A stretch of 11,784 nt of DNA from Glomus cerebriforme. Lineage: Eukaryota; Glomeromycota; Glomeromycetes; Glomerales; Glomeraceae. The stretch lies in NCBI GenBank assembly GCA_003550305.1, contig QKYT01000534.1, positions 1 to 11,784 of the forward strand. The letters are read 5' to 3'. The notes beneath the pieces are model-generated. The model was not told the origin of the DNA. It searched no databases and worked only from the letters and a program-made list of their open reading frames with translations. Positions 1 through 6,911 of this stretch are shown here, piece by piece; the first letter of the stretch is position 1, and each line of letters starts with the position of its first letter. The position numbers and the translations under genes were made by a program.

Positions 1-117
1 TTATATCGAGGCGTGCTGTAACAAATTAAAGATCTTTTGATTTTGATTCAACTCAATTGACCCAAACTTGTTCGGAGGTCTAATTAATACAAGTTTTTTA
101 CAAAAAAAATTAGTAAA

Positions 118-268
118 TTAGTTCAGTTTTCAGTATTTATTGACCGGTATCAGTTTGGTCAAAAACTGAACTGAATGTTTCGGTAAATTACTGATACTGA
201 TACTAATAATTTCAGTTCAGTATCAGTTTTGGCAAATACTGAACTGAACTGAACTGATCGGAGCCCTA
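118..268. repeat. CAGT-rich low-complexity array with GGAGCCCTA tail
   Basis: Imperfect short units of the type CAGTTCAG, CAGTATCAG and ACTGAACTGA repeat on both strands, so the array is partly self-complementary. The most regular part is GAACTGAACTGAACTGA at about 239-256. The array stops abruptly at GGAGCCCTA (260-268), after which the composition returns to ordinary sequence. The same kind of boundary is seen at two other arrays in the window. No coding potential is seen. Bases 1-117 before it show no recognisable feature. Confidence 0.7.
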
Positions 269-286
269 TAAGAAAAGTATAACTTG

Positions 287-294
287 TCACGTGA
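287..294. promoter_or_regulatory. TCACGTGA palindrome (E-box type), copy 1
   Basis: Exact 8-base palindrome TCACGTGA, the first of six in the window. CACGTG is the core bound by bHLH factors in fungi (Cbf1/Ino2-Ino4 type), which is family knowledge. Here it lies just past the 3' end of the LINE remnant, so a promoter role is not obvious. Confidence 0.4.
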
Positions 295-369
295 GGAATA
301 GATTTGTATAGATAGTTCTTATTACCAAGGGCTCTTAGCCTAGGGTCTATATGCTTAATTTAGTTCCTC

Positions 370-1355
370 CTAACTCTGTACTGGTGAATTATCAAAATAA
401 CTAATAAGTTTATTTAATAAATTTAAATCCTTGTCTAAGTCTAATCCTAAGTTTAAATTTTTATAAAGAGAACTATTATACAAATTCTTTACATATTTAT
501 CCAATTTAGAGACTTTTTTAATAATAATATTACCTAACCTTTTACCCTTTTTTATTATCTGATTAACACTGTCCAACTATCTAATTTTAGTACAATGATC
601 ACGCGTGGTTAGATCCAAAAGTGGTTGATCAAATTTGTCACTGGGAGAATCCTCTATGTAATGATGAATTTTCTTGTTGTATCTTGAAAGTAGCGTGGGA
701 GTAATAGTATCATCAGTTAGCATTAATTTCCATTATTTAAAAAGTCTGTTTTTAGATAACCAAATATATCTGTGAAATGCTTGAATGGTAAAAGTCATCA
801 GCTTGTCCAAAATTTGTATAGAAATATATTTTGACTGGACAAGTTGATTAAGTTTACAAAATACAGAGGAAGCATATATAGAACATATGGTGTAAAATAG
901 TAACCAATCTCTGTCATTAAATGTAACTTTTTCTGTGATAAAGTAAGATTGGAGAAACATGTATAAATTTGGTTTAATGATAGAAGCAAAGTCATCATCA
1001 AATGGTTGCCAATTTTCTATGAAAGCTATAAGGGTATCAATTGCTTTAGTCTTGATGTCGTCCCATTTGTGTATGAGATGTGGACATCAAGTCAGATAAA
1101 AAAGGGGTTCTTGATTCTTATTGCAGAAGAAATAACGGACTGTAAGAAATTTTTCAGGAATATGTTCTTTCATGACATTAAGAGTAGGAAGGGAGAGAGT
1201 AAATAGTTTAAGCCGTCAGATGAAACTGTCATGTAGGTTGAGTGGAAGCATAGGGAATTGTTTCTTATATAAAATGAGATCTATAATGATTTCCAATTAA
1301 ATGGATATGTTCTATCATAAAGCTCAAAATTGTAGTGGGTTGTAGACCTATATAA
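370..1355 (-). pseudogene. LINE (non-LTR retrotransposon) C-terminal remnant with degenerate zf-RVT finger
   Basis: Read on the minus strand, one frame runs from about 1260 down to 370 with only four internal stops: TGA 1216-1218, TGA 1087-1089, TAA 730-732 and TAG 577-579. It contains LPTLNVMKEHIPEKFLT (about 1188-1138), a stretch typical of the region just before the zinc-binding domain (zf-RVT) that follows RNase H in many eukaryotic LINE polyproteins. Next comes a decayed finger, YFFC-x8-Y-x3-C (1134-1084), where the family has C-x2-C-x8-H-x3-C; the first Cys and the His are both Tyr. Above 1260 the reading continues in another frame (NFELYDRTYPFNWKSL, about 1341-1294), so there is also a frameshift. 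About 240 further codons follow the finger and end at TAG 370-372. The reverse-transcriptase and RNase H parts are absent, as expected for a 5'-truncated copy. It cannot be functional. Assignment to LINE is by motif, not by search. Confidence 0.7.
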
Positions 1356-1815
1356 TTTTATTATTAAATCCTAATATTAATCCAAATATATTTAAAAAAA
1401 AGCAATTTGCAAGATATATCTTTTGAACTTTTAAATGTATTTTAGTTTTTCTTAAGTAAAATTAATAAAATTTTTTAAATTATGTACCTAATATTTTTTT
1501 TAGATATATTTAATATATTAAAATATAATCTTTTAAATATATTTTAATATTTATTGATTTTTATATAATTTACTATTTTATCATATATTATATTTCATTA
1601 AAAAAAACTAACTAATTTCTACTTAGTTTTTAAAATAAGAAAATTTAATTATTTGATATTAAAAAAAAGTTTGTAAACTAATAAGTTTATTAAATCAATT
1701 TATATAAATTATTATAATTTTATTATAAATAATACAATAATAAAAATAAATAATAGCATTTATTTATTAGAGATAATTTATATATCGCATATGTGATACT
1801 ATTACATTCCTGTTT
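1356..1815. other. A/T-rich spacer, no gene seen
   Basis: Nearly pure A/T sequence with long runs of A or T and TTTAAATATATT-like motifs, and stops in all frames. It separates the truncated 5' edge of the LINE remnant from the promoter of the next pseudogene. No RNA gene or clear repeat unit is visible. Confidence 0.6.
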
Positions 1816-1816
1816 A

Positions 1817-1824
1817 TCATGTGA
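1817..1824. promoter_or_regulatory. TCATGTGA, possible decayed TCACGTGA site
   Basis: TCATGTGA differs from the TCACGTGA motif found elsewhere in the window by a single C-to-T change at the CpG. It lies 31 bases upstream of the TATA boxes of the pseudogene, comparable to the intact TCACGTGA site upstream of the TATA box at 6726. Assignment is inference from position and similarity. Confidence 0.3.
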
Positions 1825-1855
1825 TTTTAAATATTATATGATGTAATTTAGTGAT

Positions 1856-1872
1856 TATATAAACTATATAAA
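1856..1872 (+). promoter_or_regulatory. Tandem TATA boxes upstream of the pseudogene
   Basis: TATATAAA occurs twice, at 1856-1863 and 1865-1872, ending 62 bases before the ATG at 1935. A pyrimidine-rich stretch (CTCCTCCTTTTTACAC, about 1902-1917) lies between and is a plausible transcription start area. In a genome this rich in A/T, TATA strings arise by chance, so the call leans on spacing and on the similar layout at 6726-6795. Confidence 0.45.
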
Positions 1873-1968
1873 TAAGCTTTTTTAAACTTTGGTAATGATC
1901 GCTCCTCCTTTTTACACAATATACAATCGAAAAAATGAATTCATTTCCTGTTGACGTAGATTCTTACG

Positions 1969-2033
1969 GTAGAAATTTCTTTTTATTTTTTACATTTTCA
2001 AGACTATTAGAATAACTACTTTCTATATTACAG
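1969..2033 (+). other. Intron 1 of the pseudogene
   Basis: GTAGAA...TTACAG, 65 bases. Removal joins TAC-G to AT-GAT (phase 1) and keeps the frame open. A pyrimidine-rich stretch precedes the acceptor. Confidence 0.55.
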
Positions 2034-2099
2034 ATGATTTGAATAAAGGTGAAAATGAAGAAGATAATTTGAACGAAGATGAAAATGAAATCAATCAAG

Positions 2100-2180
2100 G
2101 TCAGTGGCTTAGTAACATTTATTTCTGAAATTAAATTATCAAACTTATGAATAAAGTGATGGCTAACTAGATATTTTCAG
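2100..2180 (+). other. Intron 2 of the pseudogene
   Basis: GTCAGT...TTTCAG, 81 bases, phase 1, with a good branch-site candidate CTAAC 16 bases before the acceptor. Without splicing the frame stops; with splicing it runs on to 2281. Confidence 0.6.
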
Positions 2181-2580
2181 ATTCAGAAACCTTAGAAGAT
2201 GAAGCTATCCATTCAGCAGGTCCTGTTTTAGATTCAGAACTAAAAGGTCTTAATTTTACTGAATATCTTTTGTTAGCTTAACAAGTGATTCATAAAGCTG
2301 TTTCTTCTAATTTAACTATGGCTGATGTAGTTGAAGCTTTAGATTTCTGAATGCAAAAAGAAGCAATGAATAAAGATTTTTTAGAATAAAAGTACAAATC
2401 AGCAATATATCATCAACTATTTATAATAGATAATTTTTTCAGCAATATTAATAACGTGATACAAAAAATATTCCACCATGAGTTATTACTGAAATTCAGA
2501 AACAAATGTGTGAATCTGTACTATACAAATGTGAAAAAATACCTACTGAAGAGGCTTTTGAATTTATTAGAGATCAATCA

Positions 2581-2694
2581 GTAAGTATTAACAATGAAGT
2601 TTAATGGCTTGAATTACTACTGTAAATCAAACCTGGCTTTCTTCGGTCACCAGAATGAATTGAAATTAATATTTCAATTGGTTTATTAATTTAG
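2581..2694 (+). other. Intron of the pseudogene (GTAAGT donor)
   Basis: GTAAGT...TTTAG, 114 bases, phase 0. It joins a Glu/Lys-rich exon (EIQKQMCESVLYKCEKIP, about 2490-2543, ending FIRDQS at 2580) to GKVYENNQTPVKNQEEM (about 2701-2751). Donor matches the fungal consensus exactly. Confidence 0.55.
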
Positions 2695-3559
2695 GACTAA
2701 GGCAAAGTTTATGAGAATAATCAAACTCCTGTTAAAAATCAAGAAGAAATGAACTATTGAAGACCATTATGATTATCAACAAATATATTTAAGATCTTTA
2801 TTGAATTCAGTTTCAAAAGAGTCAATTAAAGAAGTATGGTGAATTATTCCCTATATGGTTCTAACTTCATATCAACATATTATACTTCTTAATAATGGAA
2901 TTCATTTATGACTTTAAGTTAATGATCAAAAATTCAAATGCTTTATTTCATTTAATGTTAATGCCAATAAGAAGGATGAAGTTTGAAATTATGCTGATTT
3001 GAATTTTAAAGAACCATTTATTGGTACATCATCAAAAAATTTAAAACAAACTGATATTATTTGTTATCAAGACGATTTTATACCTAAGTATTATGATAAC
3101 ATTCAAAAAGTTCAAGTTCACCAATACATACAAAAAAAATTGAATATGGTTGACTTATGGGACATTTTAAGTAAACTTTAAATTATTTATTAGAAGATGA
3201 TGATTAAAACAACTTGGATAGTATTCTTTTAGCATATATTTCTGAAAAAGAAGCAAATAGGGAATAATTAGAAAGAAGAAATGCTTTTAATGAAAATATA
3301 AATTCAGATAATGAGATGAAGTTAACAGATGGGCGTGTATATGATGTAAATAATATTAAAAATCTAATAAAACATTGGGCCAAAGGTAGACCATCTGGTA
3401 AATGTCTTAAAGCTTATAATGAGAAATCGGGTGGTAGTAAAATTCATAAAGAAAATGTATATGAGAAAGATCTTGAGAAATCAAATGAAAATGAGTGTAG
3501 ATGTGGTTTGTGTCATATTATGCTTCAAAATATTCTAATAAAAGTCATTAAAAAGTAAA

Positions 3560-3838
3560 AAGTTAACATGTACTTTAATAGTTATAATAAATTATATGTA
3601 GCATATTTGTATCACATAATTATGTACGATATCACATATTATTATCTGGGCGATAAATAATATTTTCTGCACCATGCGATGAATAAATTTTTTCTATTTA
3701 TTATTATTAATTATATACTTATATTTACAATTATTATTCAGCCTATAGATTCATATAGATTTAATATAATTAATATTATAGGAAGTAATGATATTGTTTA
3801 AGGATATGATATATATTATTAGATAAGAAGTAGCTATA
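3560..3838. other. A/T-rich spacer, no gene seen
   Basis: Sequence between the pseudogene stop and the foldback element. GTATCACATAATTATG (about 3610-3625) read in reverse resembles ATATCGCATATGTGATAC upstream of the pseudogene (1782-1800), which might be a decayed terminal repeat, but the match is short and interrupted. No other feature is seen. Confidence 0.4.
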
Positions 3839-4095
3839 CACTGGTCAAAAACTGATTTATCTTACAGATATCTTATAGATATCTTATAAATATCGGGTAC
3901 CCAAAATGCAGAAAATCTGCTATACATNGGGTACCCAATATGTATACTATAGAATTAAAAAAAATATAATTTATTAATTATCTTGCTATCCAGTAATTAT
4001 AAAAAGATAAAATATAGCTCATTCGATTCGCCTTACTGAGACGTATCGAATGGTACTAATTTCACATTTCTAGGTGTGATAGATATCGAGATATT
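3839..4095 (+). repeat. Left arm of foldback element
   Basis: Pairs with 4128-4381. Most differences between the arms look like transitions (C/T or G/A), with a few one-base gaps. One N at 3927, in a stretch where the right arm reads ATATTGGG. Confidence 0.85.
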
Positions 4096-4127
4096 GCATT
4101 TTTTGTTTGNTTTTTTACAATTTATCA

Positions 4128-4381
4128 AATATCTCAGCATCTATCATACCTAGAAATGCGAAATTAGTACCATTCGATACGTCTCAGTGAGATGAATTGA
4201 ATGAGCTATATTTCATCTTTTTATAATTACTGGATAGTGAGATGATTAATAAATTGTATTTTTTAATTCTATAGTATACATATTGGGTACCCAATATATA
4301 GCAGATTTTCTGCATTTTGGGTATCTGATATTTATAAGATATCTGTAAGATATCTTAAGATAGATCAATTTTTGACCAGTA
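4128..4381 (-). repeat. Right arm of foldback element
   Basis: Reverse complement of the left arm. Longest shared block surrounds GAGACGTATCGAATGGTAC, which pairs with GTACCATTCGATACGTCTC at about 4168-4186. Confidence 0.85.
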
Positions 4382-4480
4382 TATATCAGTCATAGAATCA
4401 AATAATTAAATGAAAATGATTTGCATAAAATAGTGAGTATCTAAATAATAATACAATTATTAGTAATATTCTGCAGACGA

Positions 4481-4545
4481 TTTGGTCAAATCAAATTTAA
4501 TTCAGATTCAATTCAGATTCAATTTAATTCAACCTATTGTTTAAT
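4481..4545. repeat. Low-complexity array of CAAATTCAGATT-type units
   Basis: Imperfect repeats of ATTCAGATTCA and CAAATTTAATTCA, composed like the arrays at 4735 and 4966 but shorter. It has no obvious GNANCNCTA tail. No coding potential. Confidence 0.6.
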
Positions 4546-4698
4546 TTTATCCAAATTTTATAAAGCTAGCCAAAATTTCCTTATTTAGATCTTATATAAC
4601 ATTACACAAATCAAAAAAAAAGCAATTTTGTTTCTCTTGAAAATTAAAATTTTGGGTTATACAAAATTCTCAAAAAGGCAATTTTCTTGCAGATTATT

Positions 4699-4716
4699 TA
4701 ATTCCAGCTGGAATTA
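4699..4716. repeat. Perfect 18-bp palindrome
   Basis: TAATTCCAGCTGGAATTA is its own reverse complement over all 18 bases. Its centre CAGCTG is another E-box core. It ends four bases before a TCACGTGA palindrome (4721-4728), so two dyad sites lie side by side. Confidence 0.75.
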
Positions 4717-4720
4717 TAAA

Positions 4721-4728
4721 TCACGTGA
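4721..4728. promoter_or_regulatory. TCACGTGA palindrome, copy 2
   Basis: Part of the 10-base palindrome ATCACGTGAT. It lies between two low-complexity arrays with no gene near enough to be an evident target. Confidence 0.4.
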
Positions 4729-4734
4729 TATCAG

Positions 4735-4872
4735 CATCAAATTTGAATTGAATCTGAATTGATTTAATTTGATTTGTTCAAATATCGAATTGAATTTGAA
4801 CAATTTGTGATTTGATTAAATCGAATTTGAATCTGATTCAATTTGATTCAATTTGATTCATATGGAACACTA
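4735..4872. repeat. Low-complexity array of TTGAATTGAATCTGATT-type units with GGAACACTA tail
   Basis: Imperfect repeats of AATTTGATTC and GAATTGAATCTG run to 4860, ending in three near-identical copies of AATTTGATTC. The array ends at GGAACACTA (4864-4872), like the tail at 260-268. No coding potential. Confidence 0.65.
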
Positions 4873-4965
4873 GTTATTAGATATAATAATAATTATTAGT
4901 CATTCTGAAGGGGTAACTGATATTTTTGTTCTTTCATCTAATAACTATTAAATAAGATTCCTTAA

Positions 4966-5145
4966 ACTTGAATCAAATCAAATATGAAGCCAATTTGAAT
5001 TTGTCAAATCAAATCAGATTTAAATTAAATTCAAATTAAATATTAAATATTTGTTAAATTGACCAATCAAATTAAAGAATTTTTGAATCAAATCAAATCA
5101 AATTCAAATCAAATGTTAAATGTCAAATCAAATTGCGTATCTCTA
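4966..5145. repeat. Low-complexity array of CAAATCAAATT units with GTATCTCTA tail
   Basis: Repeats of AATCAAATCAAAT, AAATTCAAATT and TTAAATATT, richest at 5081-5134. It ends at GTATCTCTA (5137-5145), fitting the pattern GNANCNCTA seen at the other two arrays. No coding potential. Confidence 0.65.
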
Positions 5146-5521
5146 CTATTAAATATTAAATAAACAAATTGTGAATACTTATTAAATATAATACTATTTA
5201 GAATAAGATTTATACCTTATAGATTTTAGTTTTAAACTCAAAATTTATCTATATATTGTAAAGTTTATTTAAGTAATAAAAAAGAATACAAGTTATTATT
5301 ATTGTTATTAAAAGATAGTATATTTAGGTTTAATATTAGTTAAAAAATAGTTATTTTTTATTTAATTTATCTATTTTTTTAATTTATTTGAAATTGATAT
5401 TTAAATAATTTTTTATAAAAAATTTATATTTATTTTAATATATAAAGTTATATTTTAGAGAAATAAAAAAGATTTGTATTATGTAAATTTTCTAATATAT
5501 TATTAAATATTTTTTTAAAGG
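5146..5521. other. A/T-rich spacer, no gene seen
   Basis: Almost only A and T, with homopolymer runs and no open frame, RNA gene or clean repeat. Confidence 0.6.
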
Positions 5522-5558
5522 AAAATTTTAACGCTCACCCCGGATGAAAATTACCTTA

Positions 5559-5566
5559 TCACGTGA
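5559..5566. promoter_or_regulatory. TCACGTGA palindrome, copy 3
   Basis: ATCACGTGAT, 18 bases after the C run at 5538-5541. A similar C run followed by TCACGTGAT occurs at 10101-10119. TCATATGA at 5580-5587 may be a decayed neighbour. Confidence 0.4.
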
Positions 5567-5680
5567 TAATAATAATAAGTCATATGATATTAAAAAAATT
5601 TTAAAAATATCTAATTATTTTAATAAAAAATAACTGATTAATAATATATAAAATGTTTATTAATTGTAATGATTGAATAG

Positions 5681-5887
5681 AAACACTTTTCTTAATCTTA
5701 AAGAAACACTTTACTTAATCAAAATTATGCTCTGAAGTTAAAAATAAAAATTTGAAAATTAGTATAGCTATGAAAAATACTAGATTCGAACCTGCCAAAT
5801 AACTTTACTTAATCTTAAAGAGACTCTTTACTTATTACCAAAGTGTTGAAATTACGTCTGAAGTCAAAGATAGAAAATCNGAAAGTT
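5681..5887. repeat. Degenerate direct repeat pair (ACTTAATCTTAAAGA...CTGAAGT)
   Basis: Two related blocks, about 5681-5765 and 5801-5887. Each holds CTTAATCTTAAAGA, then ACTTTACTTA or CTCTTTACTTA, then TCTGAAGT, then an A-rich end. Offsets between matching words are 117-126 bases, so indels have accumulated. The unit itself repeats CTTTACTTAATC, hinting at an older tandem array. No function is evident. Confidence 0.5.
5782..5792 (-). promoter_or_regulatory. Pol III B-box-like motif
   Basis: On the minus strand the bases read GGTTCGAATCT, fitting the tRNA/SINE B-box GGTTCGANYCY, and TTTTT follows five bases later (5777-5773), as at a Pol III terminator. No cloverleaf can be drawn and no convincing A box is seen upstream, so at most this is a tRNA-derived SINE relic. 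Confidence 0.25.
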
Positions 5888-6134
5888 ATTATTTCATTTT
5901 AAAAGTTTTCTAAAGCTAAAATATACACAAAAAATAGTAGAAAAGTTTTAGCAAATATTCTTAAATAAAAAAAAAGAATAAAAAATTACTTATCATTCTA
6001 AAGTATAAAACTAAAATCCAGTTCAAAAGAAAGAAAAAATAAACAAAAAATAAACATGATGTTTACATACTATATTTGTACTAAAATGTGATACAAAATT
6101 AGAGGGGGATGAAATTAAAATTTTTTATTATTAA

Positions 6135-6179
6135 AATCACTTGAGGTGATTAAATTCAAAAATCACCTGAAGTGAAATT
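6135..6179. repeat. Inverted repeat, hairpin
   Basis: TCACTTGAGGTGA (6137-6149) and TCACCTGAAGTGA (6163-6175) are reverse complements except at one central base. Extending by the flanking AA/TT gives a stem of about 17 bases around an 11-base loop. Each arm is also a dyad in itself (TCAC...GTGA). The surrounding 6126-6640 is A/T-rich with no gene seen. Confidence 0.55.
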
Positions 6180-6666
6180 TAAATTAATTTTTTTTTAAAA
6201 TATATTCAAATTTTTTACACTTTAAACTGCTAATATAATAAAATTAAAAAGCAAGAATTTTTAAAGGATATAGCTATTTAATTAGTGGTATAATATATTG
6301 AATTATAGAATAACTTTACACTAAAAAAAATGATGGTTAAATTTATTTTATAAAAAATATTAATACATAATAGTTAATGGTTAAATGGTAATAATTAGCA
6401 TTATTCTTATATAAAAATATTATCACTAGAATAATTAATCCTATTCTTTTATTTCTAACCTATTTCTAAATTCTAATCCTAATATAAAAAATCTGGTTAC
6501 TAAGTAATATTATGAAAGTATAATTTTATAAATTATAAAAACCACAGAATATGGTATAAAAATGCATAATGCTGCATAAAAGATACATAATATTGCATAA
6601 TTTAGCTCAAATAATGTGTTAGGTCAATCATTTTCTTTTACCAAATTCTTGTATAACATTTTTCAA

Positions 6667-6674
6667 TCACGTGA
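6667..6674. promoter_or_regulatory. TCACGTGA palindrome, copy 4, upstream of a TATA box
   Basis: ATCACGTGAT lies 51 bases upstream of TATATAAA (6726-6733) and 120 bases upstream of the ATG at 6795. Of the six copies this one has the position most like a promoter-proximal bHLH site. Confidence 0.45.
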
Positions 6675-6725
6675 TTAATACATTTGTAACTCAGGCCAGG
6701 AATTGCAGAATTATCACAGACCGAG

Positions 6726-6733
6726 TATATAAA
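6726..6733 (+). promoter_or_regulatory. TATA box
   Basis: TATATAAA in a locally less A/T-rich context (ACCGAGTATATAAATTC), 61 bases before ATG 6795. The same box-to-ATG spacing is seen at the pseudogene start (1865-1872 to 1935). Confidence 0.45.
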
Positions 6734-6794
6734 TTCAAATTAACTATTTCTCATAGATATGTATCTGATTTGTTATCTAAGGTAGCGTTTTAAA

Positions 6795-6911
6795 ATGAAC
6801 TACCCAAGAAGTGAAGAAGCACGGGTACCTCGCTATCTTTTTTTCATCATGTTTCGGATAATTTTGGCTGAAATTATGATTAATTCCAAACTAGAAAATT
6901 CAATGGCGTAG
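6795..6911 (+). CDS. Possible small gene, 38 aa, unknown function
   Basis: ATG 6795 opens a 38-codon frame (MNYPRSEEARVPRYLFFIMF..., ending SKLENSMA) closed by TAG 6909-6911. I do not recognise it. The first twenty codons are richer in G+C than the surroundings, and a TATA box and a TCACGTGA site lie upstream at promoter-like distances. Residues 14-29 are hydrophobic and could span or dock on a membrane. A possible intron starts at GTAGTA (6908) or GTAATG (6911) and ends at a good acceptor after a T run (TTTTTTAATCAG, 7014); splicing would replace the stop by about nine residues ending at TAA 7037-7039. It could equally be the first exon of a decayed gene or chance. No homology is visible. 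Confidence 0.3.
   Translation: MNYPRSEEARVPRYLFFIMFRIILAEIMINSKLENSMA

Larger units (their letters stand above)
1935..3551 (+). pseudogene. Decayed intron-containing gene related to MULE/FAR1 transposases (C-terminal part)
   Basis: A coherent 5' end is visible: ATG 1935, then two phase-1 introns (1969-2033, 2100-2180) that join into one acidic open frame (MNSFPVDVDSY..., many Glu, Asp and Asn) up to TAA 2279-2281. Beyond it the same coding signal continues through stops at 2348 (TGA), 2387, 2449 and 2452 (TAA), a further acceptor at 2442, and an intron 2581-2694. Recognisable stretches: VIHKAVSSNLTMADVVEAL (about 2285-2342), alignable with the part just after the catalytic Glu of the MULE transposase at 10262; EVWxIIPYMVLTSYQHIILL (2834-2893), the lead-in to a SWIM finger; FHLMLMP in another frame (2948-2968); then a hydrophilic tail ending CGLCH (3502-3516) and, one frame over, YASKYSNKSH-stop (3519-3551), a damaged C-x2-C-x4-H-x4-C zinc knuckle. 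The FAR1 finger and DDE core are missing, and at least four frameshifts are needed. Family placement is by motif and memory of related fungal proteins. Confidence 0.7.
3839..4381. mobile_element. Foldback (palindromic) MITE-like element, about 543 bp
   Basis: Nearly the whole element is one inverted repeat: left arm 3839-4095, right arm 4128-4381, and a 32-base T-rich centre containing an N at 4110. By eye about nine in ten arm positions match. The tips are CACTGGTCAAAAACTGA on the left and, in reverse complement, TACTGGTCAAAAATTGA on the right, each flanked outside by TA (3837-3838 and 4382-4383). A TA target duplication and a CACTGGTCAAAA-like tip are typical of Tc1/mariner-derived MITEs, but the tips differ at base one, so the superfamily is inference. 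Both arms carry GGGTACCC palindromes and repeated AGATATCTTA units. There is no open frame, so movement would need a transposase in trans. A transcript through it would fold into a long double-stranded hairpin. Confidence 0.85.
5522..6124. mobile_element. Possible degenerate non-autonomous element with short terminal inverted repeats
   Basis: The left edge AAAATTTTAACGCTCACCCC (5522-5541) resembles the reverse complement of the right edge, GGGGGATGAAATTAAAATTTT (6104-6124): both read AAAATTTTAA, then CA and a C run, and both are followed inward by TATCAC. No target duplication is clear and the interior is A/T-rich, so this is tentative; chance similarity is a real alternative. Confidence 0.25.

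Noticed and set aside
798..1001. 67-codon minus-strand frame
   Set aside because: Out-of-frame overlap with the longer LINE frame covering the same bases.
1006..1206. 66-codon plus-strand frame
   Set aside because: It lies antisense to the LINE remnant, whose minus-strand frame carries recognisable motifs (LPTLNV, degenerate zinc finger).
2279..3270. Alternative genetic code with TAA read as Gln and TGA as Arg
   Set aside because: The HMG-box and transposase frames in the same window use the standard code and avoid internal TAA and TGA, and the region also needs several frameshifts, so decay is the simpler explanation.
1782..3630. Terminal inverted repeats around the pseudogene (ATATCGCATATGTGATAC and its approximate reverse complement near 3610-3633)
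   Set aside because: The match needs a six-base gap and does not extend, so it is too weak to define an element.
157..3855. Shared 13-mer GGTCAAAAACTGA at 157-169 and at the tip of the foldback element (3843-3855)
   Set aside because: One match of this length is expected by chance among all 13-mer pairs in such A/T-rich DNA, and no further similarity extends from it.
4481..5145. CRISPR or satellite array
   Set aside because: Units are short, irregular and without unique spacers; they are low-complexity repeats.
5770..5850. tRNA gene on the minus strand
   Set aside because: Only the T-loop-like GGTTCGAATCT is present; the T stem mispairs and no acceptor, D or anticodon arm can be drawn.
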